Source of the DNA: Sinorhizobium chiapasense
Lineage (GTDB): Bacteria > Pseudomonadota > Alphaproteobacteria > Rhizobiales > Rhizobiaceae
Assembly: GCF_036488675.1 (NCBI RefSeq)
Contig: NZ_CP133148.1
Span: forward strand, 2,418,001 to 2,482,000
Reading direction: 5' to 3'
DNA: 64,000 nucleotides
A model generated the notes under the pieces. It was not told the DNA's origin. It searched no databases and was given only the letters and a program-made list of their open reading frames with translations. Below, piece after piece: positions 57,030 to 64,000 of the stretch; within the stretch, counting starts at the first letter, position 1; each line of letters begins with the position of its first letter. The position numbers and the translations under genes were made by a program.

Positions 57030-57425
57030 GATAACGCCCCCAAACAGAGCGGGCTTAAATGAATTGGGTAATCAAATTCAGGGGGCTGTCTATACGCCGG
57101 CTTTTGGACGCATTTGTGAAACGGGCACCCTCAAATACGGTTGAGCCTTTTTCGATCAGCGCTCCCGCGCCCTGGCCGCTGCGCGCGGTGTCCATTCAGG
57201 CGCACAGCGGGAGTAGGAACACCCTGAATTCCTACAGTGATTTCCCCTGAGCGGGCTCCGGGTCGGAGAATATGGAGCCGCTCGGCGTCCCGAAGGACGC
57301 GCACTAACCGCTCTTCAAAATCCTGTTACCGCTCGGCCCTCATACATGACGCCCGAAAGTGTGCAGCGGTTTTGGGACAACGACGTGCCGGTTTTGGGAC
57401 ATGCACAGAATCAAAGAGTAAAGGG
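57030..57425. other. Gap with a rhizobial GTGCAGCGGTTTTGGGACA repeat
   Basis: About 395 bases. From 57349 the sequence GTGTGCAGCGGTTTTGGGAC, then AACGACGTGC and a second, partial copy (CGGTTTTGGGACATGCACAG) followed by AATCAAAGAGTAAAGGGC, is a repeat I recognise from many rhizobial intergenic regions; here its first half is doubled. The rest shows no gene. Confidence 0.6.
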
Positions 57426-58178
57426 CTAGACCGACTCACCGCAGGCGCGGCGGAAGCGGCGCACCGTCTCCGCCATGCCGTATTCCAGCGCATCCGCCGT
57501 CAGGCCATGGCCGATCGAAACTTCGGCGAGCGCCGGGATGTGTTTAGCCAGCAATGGCAGGTTGGCGACGGTCAGATCGTGGCCGGCATTGACGGCGAGG
57601 CCGAGGCCAAGCGCGATCTCCGCGGTGCGGCCGAGTTCCCCGGCGATCCGCTCCGCCTTCTCGGGGTCATCGTAACAGCCGCCATAGGGGCCGGTATAAA
57701 GCTCGATCCGGTCCGCCCCGGTCTCCTTGGCGATCTTCAATGCCTCCGGATCCGGATCGCCATCGGCGAAGAGCGAAACACGGAAGCCCCTTTTCTTCAA
57801 TCGCCCGACCACGTTCCCAAGCAGGTTGTGGTTCTTGCGAAAATCCCAGCCGTGATCGGAGGTCGCCTGCGCCGGATCGTCGGGTACCAGCGTCACCTGC
57901 TCCGGCTCGTGCCTTTCGACCAGCTGAAGGAAATCTTCGTTCGGGAAGCCTTCCATGTTGAATTCCGCCTGCGGAAACTCGTCGTCGATCAGGTCGCGGA
58001 TCGGCTGGAGGTCGGAGAAGCGGATATGGCGCTGGTCCGGGCGCGGGTGAACGGTCAACCCGCTCGCCCCCGCCTGGAGCGCGATGCGGCCGAGGCCGGT
58101 GACGGACGGCCAGGGAAGATCGCGCCGGTTGCGCAGCATCGCGACGGCATTCAGATTCACGGACAGTTTTGCGGGCAT
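57426..58178 (-). CDS. pdxJ: Pyridoxine 5'-phosphate synthase
   Basis: Last step of DXP-dependent vitamin B6 synthesis: it joins 1-deoxyxylulose 5-phosphate and 3-amino-2-oxopropyl phosphate. The family signature is seen in [112 protein letters not shown] and [20 protein letters not shown] at 58178 gives the usual 250 residues; the frame is open to an ATG at 58220, which lacks support. PLP enzymes at 3.6, 5.2 and 53.5 kb use the product, but PdxJ is housekeeping. Confidence 0.96.
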   Translation of the reverse strand: MPAKLSVNLNAVAMLRNRRDLPWPSVTGLGRIALQAGASGLTVHPRPDQRHIRFSDLQPIRDLIDDEFPQAEFNMEGFPNEDFLQLVERHEPEQVTLVPDDPAQATSDHGWDFRKNHNLLGNVVGRLKKRGFRVSLFADGDPDPEALKIAKETGADRIELYTGPYGGCYDDPEKAERIAGELGRTAEIALGLGLAVNAGHDLTVANLPLLAKHIPALAEVSIGHGLTADALEYGMAETVRRFRRACGESV

Positions 58179-58311
58179 GTCGAAACTTTCAGAGAGGCCA
58201 GGCGTTGCCGAGGTGTTCATTGTGACTATGCCGCTGTTCTACCGCAGATTTTGCAAAACCGGAATCGCCGTTTTGCAAGGTTTCGTCGGCGTTTTGACAC
58301 GGCCAATATAT

Positions 58312-58323
58312 GTTGATATCAAC
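58312..58323. promoter_or_regulatory. Palindromic operator candidate upstream of the DUF899 gene
   Basis: GTTGATATCAAC is a perfect 12-base palindrome in an AT-rich stretch, 50 bases before the start codon. A TTGACA-like -35 (TTTTGACACG, 58292-58301) lies just upstream, so a bound repressor would cover the -10 region. ArsR- or MarR-type sites look like this, but no regulator gene is adjacent. Confidence 0.5.
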
Positions 58324-58373
58324 GTTAATGAGCAGGATGACGGTAAATCGCAGAGAGCGAGAGGAGAGCGATC

Positions 58374-59078
58374 ATGACGACCACACTCATCCCCGCAAAC
58401 GAGCTGGCGGCCAAGAACCACGCGAGCTTCCCCAACGAAAGCGCCGACTATCGACGCGCACGCAATGCGCTTCTCGCCGAAGAAATCGAGCTCAGGCGCC
58501 ATATCGAGCGCGTGGCTGAACTGCGCCGCCAATTGCCGCAGGGCGGCGAAGTGACCAAGGACTATCGTTTCGAGGGCGAGAACGGGCCTGTCACGCTCGC
58601 CGATCTTTTTGGCGGCAAGGACACGCTCGTCATCTACAGCTACATGTTCGGCCCACAGCGCGAAAAGCCGTGCCCCATGTGCACCTCGCTGATGGGAGCA
58701 TGGGAGCGCAAGGTGCTGGATATAGAGCGGCGCGTGGCCCTTGCCCTGGTTGCCCGCTCGCCGATCGAGCGGCTGGTGGCTGCGAAGAAGGAACGCGGCT
58801 GGACGCAGTTGAGGGTCTATTCCGACGGAGACGGCGCCTTCACCCGCGACTACGTCAGCGCCGAGGATGCCGACGTCCCCGGCTACACGGTCTTCACCCG
58901 CCGCGACGGTACCATTCGGCATTTCTGGAGCAGCGAAATGAACGGCAAGATGGCCGACCCCGGCCAGGACCCGCGCGGCGCGCCGGACCTCGACCCTCTG
59001 TGGACCCTTCTCGACACCACGCCCGAAGGTCGCGGCAAGGACTGGTATCCGAAGCTCGACTACCGCAACGGGGGATAA
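58374..59078 (+). CDS. DUF899 family thioredoxin-like protein
   Basis: A 234-residue protein. DUF899 features: a helical N-terminal segment (LLAEEIELRRHIERVAELRRQL), GGEVTKDYRFEGENGPVTLADLF, then a thioredoxin-like core with TLVIYSYMFGPQREKPCPMCTSLMGAW, in which a C-P-M-C pair takes the place of the thioredoxin active site. VARSPIERLVAAKKERGW and RHFWSSEMNG complete the fold. The family is redox-like but of unknown reaction. GAGGAGAGCGATC precedes the ATG. A palindrome in its promoter suggests repression control. Confidence 0.9.
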   Translation: MTTTLIPANELAAKNHASFPNESADYRRARNALLAEEIELRRHIERVAELRRQLPQGGEVTKDYRFEGENGPVTLADLFGGKDTLVIYSYMFGPQREKPCPMCTSLMGAWERKVLDIERRVALALVARSPIERLVAAKKERGWTQLRVYSDGDGAFTRDYVSAEDADVPGYTVFTRRDGTIRHFWSSEMNGKMADPGQDPRGAPDLDPLWTLLDTTPEGRGKDWYPKLDYRNGG

Positions 59079-59323
59079 AGCACCGCTGCCCCGTCCCCGA
59101 TCTCGCCCTCGCGATCGGGGAGGCGCTCTCCCGTCACACGCGGCTGGAGAGCGGTCCCGCCGCCCGCCGCGGACTTGAGTCGCGTATTTCAGAAAAAGTG
59201 CGATTAATCGTCATCGAACCTGACAACCGCCATTTTTGGGCTTAAGCTCCGAATCAGGTTTAAGTTGTTTCTTCCCGGCAATCTCGATTCCGGCATTCCG
59301 CCCGTATCTTTGGAGCTACATCG

Positions 59324-60433
59324 ATGACGCCAGCCGAAAGGCCCTGCGACGAGACGATCCGGCTGGCGCTCCGCCGGATTCTCGACAGCCGCAGCTTTCG
59401 GCGGTCAGAAAGGTTGCGCGCTTTCCTCGCCTATGTCGTCGAAAAGGAAGTGATCGGCGAAGGCACCCAGCTCAAGGGATATTCGATCGGCGTCGACGTC
59501 TTCGGCCGCGACCAGAGCTTCAATGCCGACGGGGATCCCCTCGTCCGCGTCCACGCCGGCAAGTTGCGCAAGCTGCTCAAGACCTTCTACGACACCGAAG
59601 GCGCCAGCGAGAGGTGGCAGGTCATCATTCCGAAGGGAACCTATGTGCCGGAGTATCGCCGCGCGCATGTCGCCGACGCCGGCTCGGTTTCGGTCCGGCA
59701 GGAAAAGAGCGGTGGCCAGTCGTCGTCCCGGCGCCGAGCCCCCTGGCAGCCGGCTCCCTTTTCTTCTCCCTGGGCGGTACTCAGCGTGTTGCCCCTGCTC
59801 CTTTTCGCCCCCCTGCCCTCGCCCGAAATGACGCTGGATATCGACGCGGAGGCAAAGCTCGTCGAGGGTCCTATGGCTGCTATCCGCGGCCTGCCGTCCG
59901 TCAGCGTCGGCGTGTCCGGCCCCGAGCACAAGGGCACCAGGCAATTCGCGAAGGCCCTGCACGAGGCGGCGCTTCGCCACAAGACGCTCGCCAAGGCGAG
60001 CGCGGTCGAGGACACAGGCGCGCCCGCCTCCAGCAATCAGGCTCTGGCTTTCTCGATCGATCTCGCCTGGTACGACGCGCCCGCGGCGGGCATCCGCGTG
60101 ACGCTCTCGCATGACGGTGTAGGCATTCCGCTGCGGCGCGACTTCATTACCGCGGAACGGCTGACGAGCGAGCCGGACATTCTCTTCGAAAGTACGTCGC
60201 TTGCCGCGCAGCTTTTTGCGCTCGACGGCGAGATCTACACCCACGCCGCCGCGGAGAGGATCCAGAGCACGCTTATGGAATGCATGACGGCAACGGCGCG
60301 CTACCGCCGGCTGCTGACGCGCGACAGCTTCCAGAAGGCATGGGACTGCCAGCAGAAACTCGGTCCTCTCAGGGGCGACGAGCCGCTCTTCATCATTTCC
60401 GCCAACAGCCCGCTCAAGGTCATCGGCCATTGA
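59324..60433 (+). CDS. Membrane protein with winged-helix-like N-terminal domain, unknown
   Basis: A 369-residue protein. Residues 10-112 match a domain often found at the N-terminus of adenylate-cyclase- or TPR-type regulators: LRRILDSRSFRRSERLRAFLAYVVEKEVIGEG, LKGYSIGVDVFGRDQSFNADGDPLVRVHAGKLRKLLKTFY and IIPKGTYVPEYR. After a basic linker (SSSRRRAPWQ) one hydrophobic segment (AVLSVLPLLLFAPLP) may span the membrane, and residues 190-369 form an alpha/beta region without any motif I know; two Cys (MECMTAT, WDCQQKL) lie near the end. No TPR repeats are evident, so this looks like a shortened version. Function unknown. Confidence 0.8.
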   Translation: MTPAERPCDETIRLALRRILDSRSFRRSERLRAFLAYVVEKEVIGEGTQLKGYSIGVDVFGRDQSFNADGDPLVRVHAGKLRKLLKTFYDTEGASERWQVIIPKGTYVPEYRRAHVADAGSVSVRQEKSGGQSSSRRRAPWQPAPFSSPWAVLSVLPLLLFAPLPSPEMTLDIDAEAKLVEGPMAAIRGLPSVSVGVSGPEHKGTRQFAKALHEAALRHKTLAKASAVEDTGAPASSNQALAFSIDLAWYDAPAAGIRVTLSHDGVGIPLRRDFITAERLTSEPDILFESTSLAAQLFALDGEIYTHAAAERIQSTLMECMTATARYRRLLTRDSFQKAWDCQQKLGPLRGDEPLFIISANSPLKVIGH

Positions 60434-60824
60434 GGCACGTTGCGCGCATGGGATGAATTCGTTTGCTCCTACTGTACGACACTGCGTCCGAAGCCGCATT
60501 TTCCCAGCAATATTAAGGACTGTTCATTTGCGTGATTCGCACTTACCGTGAGTGCGTGCGTTGGATTTCATGCCGGGTTGCTCACTGGAGCACCACGCGT
60601 TCGGCGAACGCGTAACGGGGTTCCAGCTAGTCGGACCTGCGGCGTCAGGTTTTCGTCGCGGGCATGCACATTGGTCAGCAGTAGCCGCGCCTTTGCGCGC
60701 GGACGTGTTCCACGAGCAGCAGGTGTCGAGGCGGGCGACGGGCCGGGTGCTTGGCTGGAGGAGTGATCTCCGCCACAGTCGGCGGGTTGCGACGCCTTCC
60801 AGACGCTCGAACGGGGGACATCAG
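60434..60824. other. Gap upstream of MerR-type gene
   Basis: About 390 bases. Open frames here run into the MerR-type gene but lack family resemblance. A short inverted pair CGCACT / AGTGCG lies at about 60538-60554. I see no repeat module or RNA gene. Confidence 0.4.
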
Positions 60825-61499
60825 ATGTCGCAAGATTCCTGGAAACAAGCGGGCGTCAGGGACGACCCTGTCGGCTTTCTGCCGCAACTGCCCGTACCCT
60901 ACCGTGGTCCGGACGACCGGCTTGCCATCGCAGAGATGGCGGAGGTTTTCGGGGTGACGCACCGGACGTTGCATTTTTATGAAGAGAAAGGCCTGCTGAC
61001 TGCCGCCCGCATGGGGCCGATGCGCGTTTATGGCGAGGACCATATCCGCCGTATGGCGGTGATCAATGCCTGCCGGGAAATCGACATGCCGATCGCCGCG
61101 ATCCAGGAACTGATGGCGGCACTCGATCGGGCTGAAAGCCAGGCGCGGGCAGACGAATTGTTCGATGCAGCCTTGCAGGCGCGTCGCCGTGAGCTCGCTG
61201 CCCAGCAATCGATCCTGCGCCGCCAGATGCAGAAGATCGCTGAACTGCTCGAAGCCAGATCGGTGGAGGGCGAAGATGATCCGACGGCCGCGGAGCATGT
61301 CCATCTGTCGCCGATCGAGTCCGACTGCCTCGGCTTCATGGCCGAAGGTTATCCCGCCTCCCGCATCGCCCAGGTGATGGACATGGACATGACCGCGGCC
61401 CTCACGCTGGAATCCGGGATCATCCGCAAGTTCGCTGCCCATAATCGCTTTCAGGCCGTCGCCAAGGCCGTTCTCGCCGGCGTGATCGCATCGGAGTAA
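60825..61499 (+). CDS. MerR-family regulator with a C-terminal helix-turn-helix-like tail
   Basis: A 224-residue regulator. The MerR HTH and wing are LAIAEMAEVFGVTHRTLHFYEEKGLLTAARMGPMRVYGEDHIRRMAVI, followed by a dimer helix (DELFDAALQARRRELAAQQSILRRQMQKIAELLEA). The last 60 residues contain LSPIESDCLGFMAEGYPASRIAQVMDMDMTAALTLESGIIRKFAAHNRFQAVAKAV, which has the layout of a LuxR-type C-terminal HTH (L-x-x-x-E...I-A...H). A MerR-LuxR hybrid of this type is unusual; the signal is unknown. ATG at 60825 follows GGGGGACATC. Confidence 0.85.
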   Translation: MSQDSWKQAGVRDDPVGFLPQLPVPYRGPDDRLAIAEMAEVFGVTHRTLHFYEEKGLLTAARMGPMRVYGEDHIRRMAVINACREIDMPIAAIQELMAALDRAESQARADELFDAALQARRRELAAQQSILRRQMQKIAELLEARSVEGEDDPTAAEHVHLSPIESDCLGFMAEGYPASRIAQVMDMDMTAALTLESGIIRKFAAHNRFQAVAKAVLAGVIASE

Positions 61500-61789
61500 A
61501 GTACGAAACGCTCGGGCGGACCACAAACCGATACGGCCTGTCGTAATATTTGACGAGCAGAATAAGCCCTGACAGTTGTCACCGCCGCGGTGCGGCAGTA
61601 GTATTTGGCGGCAGCCGAGCACGTCTTTGGCGACGGTCTGCATGTCTTGTCAGCGATATGCTTCTGACAGAGCAGAAGAGCTTCTCGTTATTCGAGATGC
61701 ATATTCAGAAGCTTATTTCCATCCGGCGCCAGAAAATGGCGCGTCCGCCGATATTTATTGCACACGGGCGGATATACTTGGAGGAAAAA

Positions 61790-62029
61790 ATGAGCAAGGG
61801 CACGATAACTCTCATTCTCGCAGGTGGCCTCGCCCTGTCCGGCTGCCAGTCCGCTACGACCTCCAGCACTCGCGCCGGCGAGTTCGGCTGCATCGCCGGC
61901 ACGGTCGGCGGCGCCGTCGTCGGCGGCGTGATCGGCGCGACCATTGGCTCGGGCACCGGCCAGCTTTGGGCCGTTGGCAGCGGCGCCACGCTGGGCGCTG
62001 CGGGCGGCAATGCCTTGACCTGCTATTGA
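61790..62029 (+). CDS. Glycine-zipper lipoprotein
   Basis: A 79-residue protein with a lipoprotein signal (ITLILAGGLALSGC). The mature part is a glycine zipper: CIAGTVGGAVVGGVIGATIGSGTGQLWAVGSGATLGAAGGNALTC, with Cys in FGCIAG and at the end (TCY), similar to the OsmB/SlyB 2TM glycine-zipper family that sits in the outer membrane. GGAGGAAAAA stands before the ATG. Its stop overlaps a possible ATG of the next gene (TGATG). Confidence 0.85.
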   Translation: MSKGTITLILAGGLALSGCQSATTSSTRAGEFGCIAGTVGGAVVGGVIGATIGSGTGQLWAVGSGATLGAAGGNALTCY

Positions 62030-62043
62030 TGCGAAGGGCCGGG

Positions 62044-62400
62044 ATGATGAAAAGAGTACTCCTACTGGCGGCCCTTTGTATTGCACAGGCCATCGGCGCC
62101 TCGGCGCAGAATCAACCGGCCGCCATGAGCCAGGGCCAAATGGATCGGCTCGACCGCAACAGGAATGGTGCGGTCGACCAGTCCGAGTACGAGTCCTTCA
62201 TGAGCTCGGCCTTCGCCAGTCTGGACAAGAACAAGGACGGCAGCCTGCGCACCGAAGAAGTGGGCCAGATTCTGAACGCGCAACAATTTGCCGCGACTGA
62301 CGCCAACCGCGACGGCAGACTCACGCTAAGCGAGTTCCTGAACAGGGTCATGGCCGACTTCAAGGCCGCCGACCGTAGCGGCGACGGCAATCTTCAGTAG
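62044..62400 (+). CDS. EF-hand calcium-binding protein, secreted
   Basis: A 118-residue exported protein (signal KRVLLLAALCIAQAIGASAQ). Three complete EF-hand loops can be read: DRNRNGAVDQSEY, DKNKDGSLRTEEV and DANRDGRLTLSEF, and a partial fourth (DRSGDGNLQ) that ends the protein. Each loop has Asp at positions 1, 3 and 5, Gly at 6 and a Glu at 12. It probably buffers or senses calcium in the periplasm. It is directly behind a glycine-zipper lipoprotein. The start could also be the ATG at 62029, which overlaps the upstream stop. Confidence 0.88.
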   Translation: MMKRVLLLAALCIAQAIGASAQNQPAAMSQGQMDRLDRNRNGAVDQSEYESFMSSAFASLDKNKDGSLRTEEVGQILNAQQFAATDANRDGRLTLSEFLNRVMADFKAADRSGDGNLQ

Positions 62401-62689
62401 GCGCGCCCGCCCGCTGCGTTGCGTGTCTCGCAGAGCGCCGCGCGGATTCTCCGGGCGCACGCTTTGATTTTATCGGATGGGTGCAAGATCCTATCCAGGA
62501 GTCATGGAGTTCGTTACTGTTCTGCTTGAGCTTTATCCATGTAAAGCGAACCGAACTCGAAGAATCATCCTCGAGGATGACCAAAAAGCAACTTGCACTC
62601 ACCTGTAACCGCTTAACGCTAAATCAACGATTTTAGCAAACTCTGGTTGCGCAAGTTACGGGGAAGCGACGCCGTATCTGCAGCAAGCA
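62401..62689. other. Gap between EF-hand and NmrA-like genes
   Basis: About 290 bases between convergent genes. TCATCCTCGAGGATGA at about 62566-62581 is a perfect 16-base palindrome that could be a terminator for either strand. Nothing else stands out. Confidence 0.4.
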
Positions 62690-63550
62690 TTAACGCGGCC
62701 GCCCCGCCTTTGCCTTGCGCAGAAAACTTTCGAAGTTCTCTGCGGGTCTGCCGACCAGACGCTCGAAATCCGGAAAAACGGCTCCGTAGCGGTCTTCTGA
62801 AATCGATCTGCACAGCGACGAAAAGGCGTGCGGCCAAGGGTCCGGCGCCTCGGACAGGAGGCGTGCCAGATAGTCGGCCGGCGCGCAAGGGACGTAACGC
62901 ATCTTCACACCGAAAGCGGCGCTTGTTGCCGTCGCGATCTCTTCGAAGGAATAAGCCCTCGGTCCGGTCAGATGATAGAGGCCGCCGGGTGTCTCCGACG
63001 CAGCCACGTTCGCCAGCGCCTCGGCCACGTCATCGCGCGAGATCGGCGCAACGCGGGCGTCGGCGAGCGGCACGGCGATCTCTCCCGTTTCGCGGGCAGG
63101 ACGCAGCCAGTTGGAAAGGATGAGATCCGCATAGAGACCGCAACGCAGAATCGTCGCCCCTGTCCCACGTTCGGCGAGCCGACGCTCGGCGTCCCGATAG
63201 ACGGGCGTGAAATAGAACGCCGATGCCGCATCTATATCGACGATGCTCGTAAAGACGATGTGGCCGACCCCAGCATCGGCAGCCGCGTCGATGACGTTCG
63301 CGTGCTGACGCATCACGGCGCGCGCGTCGCCATCGCTGGCGACGAAGACGAGCCGATCGGCACCCTCGAAGGCCCGCTCCAGGCTCGCCCGGTCGTCATA
63401 GTTGGCGATCCGTATCGGAACGCCGCCGGCGCGAACCTCGGCCGCCCTGCCGAGATTCCGCACCATCGCGGACACGGGATGCCCCCTTTCGGAAAGCCGC
63501 TTCAAAGCGGCCCCGCCGACATACCCCGAGGCTCCCGTCACAAGGATCAT
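62690..63550 (-). CDS. NmrA-like / atypical SDR NAD(P)-binding protein
   Basis: A 286-residue protein. Cofactor loop MILVTGASGYVGGAALKRLSERG, GVPIRIANYDDRASLERAFEGADRLVFVAS, and RCGLYADLILSNWLRPARETGEIAVPLADARVAPISRDDVAEALANV match atypical SDRs of the NmrA/QOR2 kind. No classical Tyr-x-x-x-Lys pair is visible, so it may be a redox sensor rather than an enzyme. ATG 63550 is the natural start; ribosome-binding site is weak. It is similar in type to the protein at 46596-47483 but clearly separate. Confidence 0.88.
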   Translation of the reverse strand: MILVTGASGYVGGAALKRLSERGHPVSAMVRNLGRAAEVRAGGVPIRIANYDDRASLERAFEGADRLVFVASDGDARAVMRQHANVIDAAADAGVGHIVFTSIVDIDAASAFYFTPVYRDAERRLAERGTGATILRCGLYADLILSNWLRPARETGEIAVPLADARVAPISRDDVAEALANVAASETPGGLYHLTGPRAYSFEEIATATSAAFGVKMRYVPCAPADYLARLLSEAPDPWPHAFSSLCRSISEDRYGAVFPDFERLVGRPAENFESFLRKAKAGRPR

Positions 63551-63770
63551 GATCACTCTTTGGGCAAAAGTCCGTCCGGAATTGCGCAGGCATAATCGCC
63601 TTCCCGCCCGGTATCGCCTGGCGGCTCGCAACAGAACCGACTATTATCGCCGTATCGAGCGTCTTGCCAAGACATGCTCGTCAGTCGCGGTGACGCTGCG
63701 GCGCCAAATTCATCGACTGCGCGTAAGCCAGCGTCGACCGGTTGCCGTGAATCGGCTGTGATTGAAGGAA

Positions 63771-64000
63771 TCATGCGGTCGAGCGTTGCGCCTTGAGCCG
63801 TTCGATTTCGGCCTCCAGTAGCTCGATCCGCCGGTTGCGCTCGGCAAGTGCGGCCGCGACGTCGGCCGCCTCGAAGCGCTGAGGAATATGCTGGGGGCAA
63901 TTGGAGTCCCAGGCGGAAACCGTGAAGAGGATTACCTGTTCCGGCCGCGCGCCATAGTCCTGCGGCATCAACCGGGTGATCAGGGCGGCGTCTCCCTCGA
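63771..64000 (-). CDS. Pyridoxamine 5'-phosphate oxidase-family protein, C-terminal part (cut by window edge)
   Basis: The frame is open to the window's right edge; the visible ~75 residues run GDAALITRLMPQDYGARP, EQVILFTVSAWDSNCPQHIPQRF, then a charged helix AERNRRIELLEAEIERLKAQ. The C-P-Q-H-I-P-Q-R motif is typical of a PPOX-like flavoprotein group. The end is a short coiled coil that could help dimerise. The FMN-binding split barrel lies outside the window. It does not need the internal ATG at 63971 as start. Confidence 0.8.
   Translation of the reverse strand, partial: EGDAALITRLMPQDYGARPEQVILFTVSAWDSNCPQHIPQRFEAADVAAALAERNRRIELLEAEIERLKAQRSTA

Overview
The window looks like a 64 kb piece of a rhizobial (Alphaproteobacteria, Rhizobiaceae, probably Sinorhizobium/Ensifer-like) replicon. 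The evidence is high-GC coding, protein families typical of that group (DUF982, BTLCP cysteine peptidase, a fixNOQP cbb3 oxidase operon, a MocR regulator) and many RIME-like modular palindromic repeats between genes. It is mostly chromosome-like, with intact genes. I saw no IS element, phage, CRISPR array, tRNA or rRNA. Genus assignment is an inference from family resemblance, not from a database search.

Layout. 0-10.8 kb: end of a LysR regulator, an OafA-type acyltransferase with an SGNH domain, an NTF2-like protein, a divergent aminotransferase / threonine-dehydratase-like pair around a long palindrome, a methyltransferase, small genes including a 33-residue membrane peptide, a truncated hydrolase remnant, an L,D-transpeptidase coupled to a betaine/choline-type binding protein, a CBS-BON protein and a DUF982 protein. 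11.2-18.3 kb: a sugar ABC importer (binding protein most like D-allose binders), a sugar isomerase/epimerase and a LacI repressor, divergent from a 2-hydroxyacid dehydrogenase, then an aldo-keto reductase. AAATCGATTT palindromes at both ends of the regulator are likely its operators. 18.5-22.5 kb: small secreted protein, TauE/SafE exporter, GrpB, ilvC and a TetR regulator. 22.6-25.6 kb: a Tat-exported multicopper oxidase coupled to a ZIP transporter with an unusual extracytoplasmic domain, divergent from an MntR-type regulator, with two MntR-box-like sites between them.

25.6-38.2 kb: LysR/isochorismatase pair, a MacA-MacB efflux pair, an SGNH protein, two predicted secreted cysteine peptidase/hydrolase-like proteins, a very glycine-rich secreted repeat protein, an outer-membrane beta-barrel, a thermonuclease-like protein and an APH-family kinase. 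38.2-44.1 kb: fixNOQP plus a coupled small membrane protein, a DUF2189 protein and a type II NADH dehydrogenase. 44.3-48.2 kb: Lrp regulator, Asp/Glu racemase, a 43-residue glycine-zipper peptide, HxlR regulator with a quinone-reductase-like protein, and a DsbA-fold isomerase.

48.4-52.7 kb is the most interesting region. It is a bufferin-type RiPP locus: bufA (DUF2282 precursor with four cysteines), bufB (DUF692/MNIO), bufC (DUF2063) and bufD (DoxX), facing an ECF sigma factor and a NrsF-type anti-sigma. Both divergent promoters carry a TGTAAC...CGAA signature. A large mosaic repeat sits between bufC and bufD and its edge supplies the bufC stop codon. A hairpin separates bufA from bufB.

52.7-64 kb: DUF983 protein, MocR regulator with a three-half-site operator candidate, a second OafA-SGNH acyltransferase, pdxJ, DUF899 protein, a membrane-anchored winged-helix-like protein, a MerR-type regulator, a glycine-zipper lipoprotein with an EF-hand protein, an NmrA-like protein, and the end of a PPOX-family flavoprotein.
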